Assembly: GCF_902833645.1 (NCBI RefSeq)
Contig: NZ_CADFGE010000022.1
Coordinates: 1-64,000 of the forward strand
Origin: Paraburkholderia fungorum
GTDB lineage: Bacteria; Pseudomonadota; Gammaproteobacteria; Burkholderiales; Burkholderiaceae
Direction of reading: 5' to 3'
DNA: 64,000 nucleotides
The translations under genes were made by a program, and so were the position numbers. A model generated the notes under the pieces. It did not search any database. It had not been told where the DNA came from and saw only the letters and a program-made list of their open reading frames with translations. Position 1 is the first letter of the stretch; each line of letters starts with the position of its first letter. Below, one piece after another: positions 1 through 8,167 of this stretch.

Positions 1-83
1 CGGCCGGCAACATGCCGCCCGCCGAATACGAAGTCACCATGCAGAAAAAGTGGAAAGCGGAAAAAGTGTCCAGGATTACTTGA
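1..83 (+). CDS. C-terminal end of an unidentified protein (partial)
   Basis: The third forward frame is open from the window edge to a TGA at 81-83 and gives about 26 residues ending in KVSRIT. The other two frames give less natural, Arg/Cys-rich peptides. The tail is charged and hydrophilic (MQKKWKAEKV). The fragment is too short to assign a family. A dispersed repeat begins a few bases after the stop, which fits the end of a transcription unit. Confidence 0.45.
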   Translation, partial: AGNMPPAEYEVTMQKKWKAEKVSRIT

Positions 84-90
84 CCACCAC

Positions 91-180
91 ATGCCGCCCC
101 GCACAGGGGCAACGCTAATAGACCGATAACAAAGCAAGGAAAGGCCAAAAGACCAACACCAGACCAGACCACTAACAAAT
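91..180 (-). repeat. Dispersed intergenic repeat, copy 1
   Basis: The core (about 91-146) matches, in reverse complement, the sequence at about 31185-31240 downstream of leuA. Both contain CCCCGCACAGGGGCAAC, then CTAATAGACC, then AACAAAGCAAGGAAAGGC, with only a few substitutions. The similarity continues more weakly to about 180. Both copies lie just after the 3' end of a gene. This copy lacks the 15-bp inverted repeat found beside copy 2. It encodes nothing recognisable. Confidence 0.8.
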
Positions 181-208
181 CAAGAAAAGCCCAAAGAGCC
201 AGACCAAC

Positions 209-246
209 AAAAAAAAGCGCCGCGAAGGCACCCCCTGCCGGGCAGG
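209..246 (-). terminator. Intrinsic terminator after the receiver protein
   Basis: Read on the minus strand, a perfect CCTGCC/GGCAGG hairpin is followed by a small GCC-TTCGC-GGC hairpin and a run of eight T residues. It lies just downstream of the stop of the minus-strand response regulator gene at 262. Confidence 0.6.
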
Positions 247-261
247 CAAAAAACCCTTCCT

Positions 262-711
262 TCATCCAGCGCCCCGCGCAAACGCATACTCATGTAATGC
301 ATCAACAACCCGATCAAACTCAAACGACTTGTCGTAAAAGTGCCGAACACCATACTGCTCACAACGCTCCCGATAAGCCGGCAACGCATGATTCGTCAAC
401 ACGGCAGCAAAAATCGAATCGATCATCCCCTCGCGCTGCAAGTAAGCAAGCACCGGCACCCCTGACCCTCGCTTCAATTGCAAATCCACAATCACCGCAT
501 CAAAAGCTTCGTCGATCAACAAAGCAATCGCCTGATCGGCAGAATCCGCATACGCGGCCACCTGCAACAAACCCGACGCATCGATAGCCTCCACAAGGCT
601 CCTGCGGATCAGCGGCGAATCCTCAATCAGCAGCACGCGCAACGGCGCGCGACCGGCTGGATCAACATCACGGTTCGATTCGCTGTTCATCGGCGTATCT
701 CGATCGTCCAC
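262..711 (-). CDS. Single-domain response regulator
   Basis: A 149-residue CheY-like receiver with no DNA-binding domain. After a roughly 23-residue polar N-terminus come LRVLLIEDSP (acidic pocket), DAVIVDLQLKRG (phospho-acceptor Asp in VDL), a VLTNHA segment holding the conserved Thr, and HFYDKSFEF with the conserved Lys. The GTG start at 711 overlaps by one base the TAG stop of the upstream NarL-type regulator, so the two are translationally coupled. An ATG at 690 is an alternative start. Receiver-only proteins usually act as phosphate sinks or bind partner proteins. The likely kinase is the NarX/DesK-type sensor at 2868-4331, an inference from proximity. Confidence 0.88.
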   Translation of the reverse strand: MDDRDTPMNSESNRDVDPAGRAPLRVLLIEDSPLIRRSLVEAIDASGLLQVAAYADSADQAIALLIDEAFDAVIVDLQLKRGSGVPVLAYLQREGMIDSIFAAVLTNHALPAYRERCEQYGVRHFYDKSFEFDRVVDALHEYAFARGAG

Positions 712-1385
712 TATTCGATCAAACCATTCTTGATCGCGTAATAAGTCAGATCGGCATTGTTAGCCAACCGCATCTTCTCCAGCACGCGAGCCCGATAAGT
801 ACTCACGGTCTTCACGGACAAGTGCAATTCCTCGGCAATGTCGGTCGGAATCTGTCCCGCCGCGAGCTTGCAGAATATCTGGAACTCTCGCTCGGATAAC
901 GCTTCGTGCGGCCGCCCCGCCGCAGGCTTGTCGAGGTTGTCAGCCAGCGTGTCGGCCACCGCCTCCGACAGATAACGATGCCCCCGCGCTACCGCACGGA
1001 TCGCCCGCACGATCTCCTCAGGCTCGCAGTCCTTGTTCAGGTAGCCGTTCGCACCCGCGCGCAGCAGGTTGATCGCATACTGACTCTCCGGATAGCCCGA
1101 CAGAATCAACACGCCCTGCTCCGGCCTCACCTGCCTGATAACACGCAATGTGTCGATGCCGTTCTTGTCCGGCATCGCGATGTCGAGCAACACTACGTCG
1201 AACGCCTGCTGCCGTACGAGGCTGATGGTTTCGTCGCCGGTAGCGGCCTCGGCCGCAACGCACATATCCGGCTCGTCAGCGACGAACTGCCTGAAACCGC
1301 CTCGGACGATCGCATGGTCGTCAGCTATCAAAACTCGAATCATCGGTCTGGTGTCCCTGCTAAAGGATTGCTCCAATGCAGACAT
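711..1385 (-). CDS. NarL/FixJ-family response regulator
   Basis: A 224-residue two-domain regulator. The N-terminal receiver has MIRVLIADDHAIVRGG, the phospho-acceptor in DVVLLDIAMPDKNG, and the switch region LILSGYPES. The C-terminal LuxR-type helix-turn-helix begins with LSEREFQIFCKLAAG and carries LHLSVKTVSTYRARVLEKM, the usual recognition-helix signature. The ATG at 1385 was chosen because CGGAGAT precedes it at good spacing. An ATG at 1343, directly at MIRVLI, is the main alternative. It is followed with a 1-bp overlap by a receiver-only protein. NarL-type regulators are phosphorylated by HisKA_3 kinases, and one is encoded divergently at 2868. Confidence 0.92.
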   Translation of the reverse strand: MSALEQSFSRDTRPMIRVLIADDHAIVRGGFRQFVADEPDMCVAAEAATGDETISLVRQQAFDVVLLDIAMPDKNGIDTLRVIRQVRPEQGVLILSGYPESQYAINLLRAGANGYLNKDCEPEEIVRAIRAVARGHRYLSEAVADTLADNLDKPAAGRPHEALSEREFQIFCKLAAGQIPTDIAEELHLSVKTVSTYRARVLEKMRLANNADLTYYAIKNGLIE

Positions 1386-1455
1386 TGTAATGATCTCCGG
1401 CAATGCCTCCACCGAACAGGCAAAGCCGCAGCGGTAAATACCGCGGGCGGCGCCC

Positions 1456-1485
1456 GCGCCGGAAAACCTTCAGACCTTCCGGCGC
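1456..1485. other. Inverted repeat between regulator and ferritin-like genes
   Basis: A 9-bp inverted repeat (GCGCCGGAA / TTCCGGCGC) with a 12-base loop lies just after the minus-strand stop of the ferritin-like gene. It has no T tract, so it could be a weak or Rho-assisted terminator, or an RNA-stabilising hairpin. Confidence 0.4.
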
Positions 1486-1526
1486 CGACCAACACCAACC
1501 ATCGCCGCCCGCTTCTTAACCACGTT

Positions 1527-2099
1527 TTACTCGCGGCCCTCGAGCAGGTCGGCCATATCGTCGGCATGCTCTTCTTCAACCGCGAGGATTTCCTCGAACA
1601 GACGGCGTGTCGTCACGTCCTTATCGCCGAGATAGCGCACGATCTCGCGATACGTATCGATCGCGATACGCTCGGCAACCAGGTTCTCGCGGATCATGTC
1701 CGTGAGATCGCCGCCTTCCTTGTACTCCGAATGCGAACGCGTCTTCAGACCGTCCGGGGCAAAATCCGGCTCGCCGCCCAACTGCACGATACGCTCGGCG
1801 ATACGGTCGGCGTGCTCCTGCTCTTCTGCCGCATGCTCCGCGAATTCCGCCGCCACGGCCTCGGAGTTGATGCCCTTGGCCATGAAATGGTGCCGTTTAT
1901 AACGCAGCACGCAGACAATTTCAGTGGCCAGCGAATCATTGAGCAGTTTCAGCACCGTGTCACGGTCAGCACCGTAGCTTTGCGTAACCGGGCCATCCGA
2001 CATATGCTTGCGCGCGTCCTCGCGGATCTTCTTCAGGTCCATCACGAACGGATCGCTGGATTGAGAGGCTGCGCCCTGAGCGCCAGAAGATTTCGTCAT
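1527..2099 (-). CDS. Ferritin-like (bacterioferritin/Dps-type) protein
   Basis: A 190-residue four-helix ferritin-like protein. The diiron ligand pattern is visible: Glu in LATEIVCVLRYKRHH (helix A), EEQEHAD (ExxH, helix B), Glu in ENLVAERIA (helix C) and AVEEEHADD (ExxH, helix D). Such proteins oxidise and store iron and protect against peroxide. The first 20 or so residues (Ser/Ala/Gln-rich) are an extension before the conserved fold. The start at 2099 has GAACCTC on the plus strand, an AGGAG-like site on the coding strand. Neighbouring DUF1328 genes and a two-component system suggest a general stress locus. Whether it forms a 12-mer Dps cage or a 24-mer cannot be told from the sequence. 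Confidence 0.85.
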   Translation of the reverse strand: MTKSSGAQGAASQSSDPFVMDLKKIREDARKHMSDGPVTQSYGADRDTVLKLLNDSLATEIVCVLRYKRHHFMAKGINSEAVAAEFAEHAAEEQEHADRIAERIVQLGGEPDFAPDGLKTRSHSEYKEGGDLTDMIRENLVAERIAIDTYREIVRYLGDKDVTTRRLFEEILAVEEEHADDMADLLEGRE

Positions 2100-2184
2100 T
2101 GAGGTTCTCCTTTATCCGGTATGGGGAACTGCGTATCCCGCACGAATCGCGCCTGATACGCCCGTTTAAGGGAAGGCTATTCGT

Positions 2185-2346
2185 CTACGTTCGAAATACG
2201 CCGAGCAGCAGCGTGACCACGAACACGACAAGGAAGATGTAAAACAGGATCTTCGCAATTTCCGCCGCACCCGCTGCGATACCGGTAAAACCGAACACAG
2301 CGGCAATGATCGCAATCACGAAAAAGACAATGGCATAGTGAAGCAT
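2185..2346 (-). CDS. DUF1328 small membrane protein
   Basis: A 53-residue protein with two predicted membrane helices separated by the family signature FGFTGIAAGAAEIAKILFYI. The ATG at 2346 has AAGGAG eight bases upstream. A longer reading frame extends upstream, but the family starts with MLHYAIVFF or similar. DUF1328 (YtjA/UPF0391) proteins are abundant stress-associated inner-membrane peptides of unknown biochemical role. A paralogue lies 94 bp upstream on the same strand, so this is a tandem duplication. Confidence 0.9.
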   Translation of the reverse strand: MLHYAIVFFVIAIIAAVFGFTGIAAGAAEIAKILFYIFLVVFVVTLLLGVFRT

Positions 2347-2440
2347 GGCGATTCTCCTTGTAGATGCCTGCGAAAGAGACTCTGAGGCGAACTGGAACGA
2401 ACCCGAAGCGAACCGCTCTCCGGCCCGCTCGGGAGCGGCG

Positions 2441-2617
2441 CTAATCGACAATTTTCTTCGTCACCACGAAACCGAGAACGAGGAACACCACGCACAGAAT
2501 CACGAACACGACAAACAGAAATTTCGCAATCGCCGCTGCGCCCGCCGCTACGCCGGTAAAACCGAGCAGCCCGGCGATTATCGCCACGACGGCGAAGAAC
2601 AATGCCCATTTCAACAT
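2441..2617 (-). CDS. DUF1328 small membrane protein, second copy
   Basis: A 58-residue protein with two predicted membrane helices and the motif GFTGVAAGAAAIAKFLFVV, ending in a charged KKIVD tail. The ATG at 2617 is preceded by GGAGGAGG, a strong ribosome site. It is homologous to the next gene downstream (2185-2346), but the C-terminus has diverged (VVTKKIVD against LLLGVFRT). The pair is probably co-transcribed from a promoter in 2618-2867. Confidence 0.9.
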   Translation of the reverse strand: MLKWALFFAVVAIIAGLLGFTGVAAGAAAIAKFLFVVFVILCVVFLVLGFVVTKKIVD

Positions 2618-2867
2618 GATGGCCTCCTCCAGAATCAGTCAATGAACGATCAGGTTCATCCTATCGGTCGTCGACAGTCGGCGCATTCCGACATGCTCCG
2701 TTTTTCGTGTGAGAATCCGCTTACATGGAATTACGGCAGCGTTACGCTGATTGCATCGGACGAGGCGCACGGAAATTGCGGCTCGGCAAGCGAGGCCGGC
2801 GCGATGCCGGCGCTCTTTTGCCTGGCCCCATGGCCGTTAGACCGATGCCCCATCCAAGGAGTCGAAG
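2618..2867. other. Divergent intergenic region
   Basis: 250 bp between the minus-strand DUF1328 genes and the plus-strand sensor kinase, presumably holding both promoters. At 2792-2813 a GCCGGC/GCCGGC hairpin is followed by GCTCTTTT, so a short leader RNA or attenuator ahead of the kinase is possible. No convincing -35/-10 pair was identified. Confidence 0.4.
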
Positions 2868-4331
2868 GTGCCGTACGCGTCGAAAATGCAGAAACTCCCG
2901 GCCGCAGCGCGATTGAGCGGCTGGATGCGCAACCGCAGTTGGGCAATCGCGATGACCGTGGCCATTGTCATCACGGTGGGGGGACTCGTGATTCTCGAAA
3001 CCGCCCGCGAGCGCATTGCCGCGGAGTACGAAACGGCGCTCGAAGCACGCGACGTCACCGTGCAACTCAGTACGCTTGCGAGCCAGCTGTCCCGCCTGAG
3101 CGCGCATCAAAGCGATTTTCTTCTGACGAAGCAGGAGGTGGCCGCTCAGGGTTTTTGCGCGACCGCCGGGCAGATCCGGCAGAACGAACAACAACTGGGC
3201 AAGTTCTATCGCAGCGGCAAGGCGGATAGCGCCGAACTCGCGAGCTTCACGCAGATTGCCGCGTTGATCGACGCGCGCATCGGCGCCGGCGCCGCTGCGT
3301 TGCAACGCGCGGCACCGCATCCGCTGGATCTGTCTGCCTGCGGCAGCGCGAGCACGGCCAATCCCGCCGACGCCGCGTTGGTCGACAGCACGCTCACACT
3401 GCTGCGCGACAACGAGGAACGCCGGGCACAGCACGCGCTCGATGCAAGCCGCGCCGACCAGCGCATCTCCACGCTATGCGCGGCCGGCTTGTCCGCGCTG
3501 AACATCGTGCTGTTCATTCTGCTGTTTCGCAATCTCGGCATCCAGATGGACAGGCAGGTGCGCGTGCAGCGTCAACTGATCACGCAACAGGAGGAACTCG
3601 ACCAGCTCGTCAACGAACGCACGCGTCAGCTCGAAGCGCTAGGCTGGCACTTGCAGGCCGTCAGCGAAAACGAGAAAACGCAGCTAGCACGCGAACTGCA
3701 TGACGAACTCGGCGCGATACTGACCGCCAGCAAGATGGATGTAGCCTGGGCCCATCGCAAACTGAAAGACAACCAGCCGGACATCGCGGAGAAACTGAAG
3801 CGCGCGCTCGCCAATCTCGATCAGGGTATTGCGCTGAAACGGCGCATCATCGAAGACATGCGGCCCACCGTGTTGACGAACTTCGGCCTCGTCACCGCGC
3901 TGCGCACGCTCGCCGACGAAGCCGCGCAGCGCAACAACTGGGCGCTCGAATCGCATTTGCCGGCCGACGACATCCAGCTCGACGAGCAAACCGAAATCGC
4001 CCTCTTTCGCGTCGCGCAGGAGTCGCTCACGAACGCCGCCAAATACGCGCGAGCGTCGAAGGTGTCGATCGCGCTACAGGTCGGCGACGGCCAGGTGGCG
4101 CTGCATATCGCCGACAACGGCGTCGGCGTCACGGCCGCCGATCTGAAGCGCACCCACACCCACGGACTGCTCGGCATGCGCCAGCGGGTCGCCGCGCACG
4201 GCGGACGCTTCGATATTCAACGCGGTGTGCCGAGCGGCACCGACATCCATGTGGTGATGCCGAGTGTCAGCACGGCTACGCCGTCGATGGATTCGCCTGC
4301 ATCGCCGCCATCGGAAACACCTATCCAGTAA
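2868..4331 (+). CDS. NarX/DesK-type sensor histidine kinase
   Basis: A 487-residue membrane kinase. It has a first membrane segment (about residues 25-45), a periplasmic helical sensor rich in Ala and Gln (about 46-205, CHASE3-like in character), a second membrane segment (LSALNIVLFILLFRN), a coiled coil (RQLITQQEELDQLVNERTRQ), then a HisKA_3 dimerisation domain with the phospho-acceptor in ARELHDELGAILTASK. The ATPase domain shows RVAQESLTNAAKYA (N box), IADNGVGV (G1) and GLLGMRQRVAAHGG (G2). The GTG start at 2868 has AAGGAG seven bases upstream. The C-terminus carries a Pro/Ser tail. The probable partners are the two response regulators at 262-1385. The signal is unknown. Confidence 0.92.
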   Translation: MPYASKMQKLPAAARLSGWMRNRSWAIAMTVAIVITVGGLVILETARERIAAEYETALEARDVTVQLSTLASQLSRLSAHQSDFLLTKQEVAAQGFCATAGQIRQNEQQLGKFYRSGKADSAELASFTQIAALIDARIGAGAAALQRAAPHPLDLSACGSASTANPADAALVDSTLTLLRDNEERRAQHALDASRADQRISTLCAAGLSALNIVLFILLFRNLGIQMDRQVRVQRQLITQQEELDQLVNERTRQLEALGWHLQAVSENEKTQLARELHDELGAILTASKMDVAWAHRKLKDNQPDIAEKLKRALANLDQGIALKRRIIEDMRPTVLTNFGLVTALRTLADEAAQRNNWALESHLPADDIQLDEQTEIALFRVAQESLTNAAKYARASKVSIALQVGDGQVALHIADNGVGVTAADLKRTHTHGLLGMRQRVAAHGGRFDIQRGVPSGTDIHVVMPSVSTATPSMDSPASPPSETPIQ

Positions 4332-4562
4332 GGCTTCTAGTGGCATCGAAGTGGGCGTGTAGGAGTGCTCCGACGCAAACACAGGATCGCGCCTACAACA
4401 AAATCGCAGCTCAACTGACAGCGCTGCCCACGCCCTTTTTTTAACATGCAATCAGACCGGATCGACTGGCGCGAGCCACGGTCGGACGATAGCTAGCCGG
4501 GCTAGCGCGCGCCCTCCAGAACGGGCACGTCAACCGATGCATTCTCGACAAGGAGAACTCTC

Positions 4563-4697
4563 ATGAACCGACTGATCGCTTTGCTTCTCATTGCGGGAAC
4601 GGCCGCTCTTGCGGGTTGCAACACGATGGCGGGAGCCGGGCAGGATATTTCGAAGGGCGGCAACGCCATCACGAATTCAGCCGAGCAGGCGAAGTAA
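4563..4697 (+). CDS. Entericidin-like small lipoprotein
   Basis: A 44-residue protein. The signal peptide MNRLIALLLIAGTAA leads to the lipobox LAGC, followed by NTMAGAGQDISKGGNAI and an Ala/Lys tail. This is the entericidin A/B (EcnAB) pattern: tiny cell-envelope lipoproteins first described as an antidote/toxin pair and linked to stationary-phase and osmotic stress. AAGGAGAACTCTC precedes the ATG. Only one member is present and no second entericidin gene is adjacent. A strong intrinsic terminator follows at 4758. Confidence 0.85.
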   Translation: MNRLIALLLIAGTAALAGCNTMAGAGQDISKGGNAITNSAEQAK

Positions 4698-4757
4698 GCT
4701 AACGACAACTCAAGGATGACCGGCGCCTCGCGGCGCCTGGGATGCCGAATCTCCATA

Positions 4758-4790
4758 GCCCGTCGCGGGAAACCGCGGCGGGCTTTTTTT
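4758..4790 (+). terminator. Intrinsic terminator after the entericidin gene
   Basis: An 11-bp stem (GCCCGTCGCGG / CCGCGGCGGGC, one mismatch) with a GAAA loop is followed directly by seven T residues. It is about 60 bases after the entericidin stop codon. Confidence 0.9.
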
Positions 4791-4919
4791 GTCGCCGGAT
4801 GCGTAAACAGGAACAGCGATCCACTCGCGTGGATCGCCGCTATACCTCCCATGGACTGCTGCTCGCTGCATGTGCCGTGTATGCCATGCAGCAAGCCGCT
4901 TCGGGAGCCTGCCGGGCTT

Positions 4920-4943
4920 TATAGGCCTTTTTATAGGCCTTTT
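4920..4943. repeat. Tandem 12-bp repeat
   Basis: Two perfect head-to-tail copies of TATAGGCCTTTT lie just past the minus-strand stop of the DUF4397 gene. Each contains the palindrome AGGCCT, so the region can fold and may contribute to transcript ending. Confidence 0.7.
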
Positions 4944-4952
4944 ATTAGCCTC

Positions 4953-5750
4953 TTACTGGCCCGTAAGCGTGTTCGTCAATTCGACGCTCGGCGTGCCGGT
5001 ATTGCCGTTTTGCGCGACCAGCAGATGGATCTGCCCCGGTACGAGCTGGCTCAACGTGCCGCCGATCGGCACCGACGTCACCAGCCAGTCGGCGTTGTTC
5101 GACAGCGAGAAGGCCGGCGACTGGAAGATCGGCGTCTTGCTGCCCGCCACCGTCGCGATCAGCACATACTCGCCGCCGGACACGTAGATCGAATCCTGGC
5201 CGCTCGCCGGCACCGCATTCTTGAACGACACGCCCGCCATAGTCGGGCTGACGCTGGTGATGTCGGTGTTGGTCGATTGAACCAGATACAGATCGAGATT
5301 GGTCGCGTTGGCCGACGCATTGAAGCCACGCAGACGCGCGCTATTAGACAGCAGGCCCTTGTCGAACGGATCGTCGATCAGGCCGATATCCGGCGCGGCC
5401 AGGCCAGGCAACGCCAGCACCGTGTACTCGTGACCCTTGGCCACATCGGGGAAGTTACCGCTCGCCAACGCGGTCGTCGTGCCGGTGGGCGCATACGCGA
5501 CCGTGGTCGAACCGGTGTTGATGTTGGTCAGGTTCGTGACACCCTTATAGCCGATGTTCGTCTGTCCCGACGGCGCGGAGCCGTTCACGAGAAAGTCGAC
5601 CGACGGGCCACTGGGAATGGCATGGATGAAATGGATTTCGGGATTTGTCAGCCCGAGTTCCTTGCCTACGTCGCTGGTGCCGCCACCGCCGCATGCGCTC
5701 AAAATGGATGTAACAGCGACTACAGCCGCCATGGTTCGGATCATTTTCAT
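4953..5750 (-). CDS. DUF4397-domain lipoprotein
   Basis: A 265-residue exported protein. The signal peptide MKMIRTMAAVVAVTSILSAC ends in a lipobox, followed by a Gly-rich linker and two beta-rich DUF4397-like segments. The first begins at IHFIHAIPSGPSVDFLVNG and the second near LRGFNASANATNLDLYLVQ. The family is a predicted extracellular beta-sandwich of unknown function. The ATG at 5750 was preferred to one 19 codons upstream because AGAGGTGA precedes it and it starts the signal peptide directly. It is convergent with the upstream entericidin gene and divergent from fadH. Confidence 0.85.
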   Translation of the reverse strand: MKMIRTMAAVVAVTSILSACGGGGTSDVGKELGLTNPEIHFIHAIPSGPSVDFLVNGSAPSGQTNIGYKGVTNLTNINTGSTTVAYAPTGTTTALASGNFPDVAKGHEYTVLALPGLAAPDIGLIDDPFDKGLLSNSARLRGFNASANATNLDLYLVQSTNTDITSVSPTMAGVSFKNAVPASGQDSIYVSGGEYVLIATVAGSKTPIFQSPAFSLSNNADWLVTSVPIGGTLSQLVPGQIHLLVAQNGNTGTPSVELTNTLTGQ

Positions 5751-5950
5751 TGTGTTCACCTCTCTGTGTCGAGCCCGCGGCCCGTGCATCCGGCTAGAGC
5801 AAAGCACGTGCCGCAGGGCCGGACAGGAGGCCGATGGCCGAATAATCCTTTACGGAGCAACGCGTTACGCGGATTAGAATTTTTCTTCGGATAGTTGGTG
5901 TGTTCGGCAGTGTATTGTTCGCGCACAACCCATACTTACACGGTCCCTGC

Positions 5951-8050
5951 ATGTCTTACCAACACTTACTCGCCGAGCTCGACCTCGGCTTCACCCGTTT
6001 GCGCAACCGCGTGGTGATGGGTTCGATGCACACCGGCATGGAGGACCGTTTCTGGAATTACCCGAAGCTGGCGGCCTATTTCCGAGAGCGTGCGAAGGGT
6101 GGAGTCGGTCTGATCATTACAGGCGGAATCTCGCCGAACCGCCAAGGCTGGCTGCTGCCCTTCGGCGGCACGCTGAATTCGGTGTTCGATTTGCGCAATC
6201 ACCGCTTGCTGACCGAGGCCGTGCATGCCGAAGGCGGCAAGATCGCATTGCAGATCCTGCATGCGGGACGCTATGGGTACCAGCCGTTTGTCGTGTCCGC
6301 ATCCGCGCTCAAATCGCCGATCTCGAAGTTCAAACCGCGCGCGCTCACCGAAGCCGGTATCGCCCGGACCGTGCGCGACTATGCCCGCTGCGCGCGCCTT
6401 GCCCAGCGCGCCGGTTACGACGGCATCGAGGTCATGGGCAGCGAGGGCTATCTGCTCAACCAGTTCCTGTGTCCACGTACGAACCGGCGCTCCGACCGCT
6501 ACGGCGGCAGCATCGAGAACCGTATGCGGCTCGCGCGCGAGATCGTCGAGCGCGTACGCGCGGCATGCGGCGAACGTTTTATCGTGGTGTACCGGCTTTC
6601 GCTGATCGATCTGGTCGAAGGCGGCAATACCTGGGAAGAAACCGTGCAGGTCGCCCAGGCGCTCGAAGCCGCCGGCGTGACGATGTTCAACACGGGCATC
6701 GGCTGGCATGAAGCGCGGGTGCCGACCATCGTGACCTCGGTGCCGCGTGCCGCGTTCGCCGCGCTGAGCGCGCGCCTGAAGGCTGCGGTCAAGGTGCCGG
6801 TCATCGTATCGAACCGCATCAATACGCCCGAAGTCGCCGAGGCACTGCTCGCCGAAGGGGCGGGCGATCTGGTGTCGATGGCAAGGCCCCTGCTCGCCGA
6901 TCCCGAATTCGTAGTGAAGGCCGCCGAGGGACGCGCGCACGAAATCAACACCTGTATCGCCTGTAATCAGGCCTGCCTCGACCACACGTTCAAGAACCAG
7001 CGCGCGACTTGCCTCGTGAATCCCCGTGCGGGACGCGAGACCGAGCTGATCTACCGGCCGGTTTCGAGCCCGCAGGCAGCGCGTTCGGTTGCGGTGGTCG
7101 GCGCCGGGCCGGCGGGACTTTCCGCCGCGACTGTTGCGGCTTCGCGCGGCCATCGCGTGACGTTGTTCGATGCGAGCGCTACCATCGGCGGCCAGTTCAA
7201 TCTGGCGATGCGCGTGCCCGGCAAGGAAGAGTTCAGCGAGACGATCCGCTATTTTCAGAGCCAGTTACAGCGGCACCGCGTCGACGTGCGGCTCGAAACA
7301 CGCGTCGATCCGGCGCTGCTTGCCGCAGGCGGCTACGACGACGTGATCGTCGCCACGGGCATCGTGCCGCGTAGCCCGGCGATTGCCGGCATCGACGGCG
7401 CTAACGTGCTGTCTTATGTGGACGTATTGCGCGGCGCGCCGGTGGGACGGCGTGTCGCGGTGATCGGTGCGGGCGGGATCGGCTTCGACGTCAGCGAATT
7501 TTTGCTGCATCGCGCCGGCGACCCTCTGCCGATGCCGCGCGATACCTGGCTCGACGAATGGGGTGTCGATCTCACGGTCCAGGAACGCGGCGGCTTGAAA
7601 GCGCCGGCGCCCGCGCAGCCGGTCCGCGAAATCTGGCTGCTGCAGCGCAAGCCGGGCAAGCTCGGTATGGGGCTCGGCAAAACCTCGGGCTGGGTACATC
7701 GCGCGACGCTGGCAAGAAACGGCGTGAAGATGCTCGGCGGGGTGTCGTATCTGGAAATCAGCGAACGCGGCTTGAAGATCGCGCGCGAGGGTGTCGAAGA
7801 ATGGCTCGAAGTTGACACGATCGTGGTGTGCGCGGGGCAGGAATCCTTGCGGGAGCTGGTGCCGGAAACTGCCGCTCAAACGGCGAGTGGATCAAGCGGC
7901 TCGAATGGGGTCAACAGCGGAGCCGGCGTTAAAGCTTCGAATGACGCGAACGCTGCGCGCTATCACGTGATCGGCGGCGCAAAGGTGGCAACCGAACTGG
8001 ACGCGAAACGCGCGATTCGCGAAGGCGCGGAAGTGGCGGCGTCGCTCTGA
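5951..8050 (+). CDS. fadH: 2,4-dienoyl-CoA reductase (NADPH)
   Basis: A 699-residue FadH-type flavo-iron-sulfur enzyme that reduces 2,4-dienoyl-CoA intermediates in beta-oxidation of unsaturated fatty acids. The N-terminal half is an old-yellow-enzyme TIM barrel that binds FMN, with QILHAGRYG, GSEGYLLNQFLCP (catalytic Glu/Tyr region) and NTGIGWHEARVPT (catalytic His). A 4Fe-4S site follows (CIACNQACLDHTF plus a Cys 12 residues on). The C-terminal half has an FAD motif (VAVVGAGPAGLSAATVAA) and an NADPH motif (VAVIGAGGIGFDVSEF). A low-complexity Ser/Gly/Asn insertion near residue 650 makes it slightly longer than the roughly 672-residue E. coli enzyme. The ATG at 5951 starts the conserved sequence. 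An upstream in-frame start at 5900 is less likely. Confidence 0.93.
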   Translation: MSYQHLLAELDLGFTRLRNRVVMGSMHTGMEDRFWNYPKLAAYFRERAKGGVGLIITGGISPNRQGWLLPFGGTLNSVFDLRNHRLLTEAVHAEGGKIALQILHAGRYGYQPFVVSASALKSPISKFKPRALTEAGIARTVRDYARCARLAQRAGYDGIEVMGSEGYLLNQFLCPRTNRRSDRYGGSIENRMRLAREIVERVRAACGERFIVVYRLSLIDLVEGGNTWEETVQVAQALEAAGVTMFNTGIGWHEARVPTIVTSVPRAAFAALSARLKAAVKVPVIVSNRINTPEVAEALLAEGAGDLVSMARPLLADPEFVVKAAEGRAHEINTCIACNQACLDHTFKNQRATCLVNPRAGRETELIYRPVSSPQAARSVAVVGAGPAGLSAATVAASRGHRVTLFDASATIGGQFNLAMRVPGKEEFSETIRYFQSQLQRHRVDVRLETRVDPALLAAGGYDDVIVATGIVPRSPAIAGIDGANVLSYVDVLRGAPVGRRVAVIGAGGIGFDVSEFLLHRAGDPLPMPRDTWLDEWGVDLTVQERGGLKAPAPAQPVREIWLLQRKPGKLGMGLGKTSGWVHRATLARNGVKMLGGVSYLEISERGLKIAREGVEEWLEVDTIVVCAGQESLRELVPETAAQTASGSSGSNGVNSGAGVKASNDANAARYHVIGGAKVATELDAKRAIREGAEVAASL

Positions 8051-8129
8051 AGCGAGGAAACGCGGTGGAACGCGACGAGGGTCGACGCGTTCCGATGCTG
8101 CGAAGCGCGCCGAGACTGAACATAGGCGC

Positions 8130-8164
8130 ACAGGCGGCGGGCTACCTGAACAGCCCGCCGTCTG
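8130..8164. terminator. Convergent hairpin between fadH and the EamA gene
   Basis: A long inverted repeat (GGCGGGCT / AGCCCGCC, extended by ACAG/CTGT) sits between two converging genes. There is no long T run, so it is called a probable bidirectional terminator. Confidence 0.6.
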
Positions 8165-8167
8165 TCT

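Noticed and set aside
3640..3660. TGGCACTTGCAGG as a sigma-54 promoter
   Set aside because: It lies inside the sensor kinase gene and the GG-to-GC spacing is too short.
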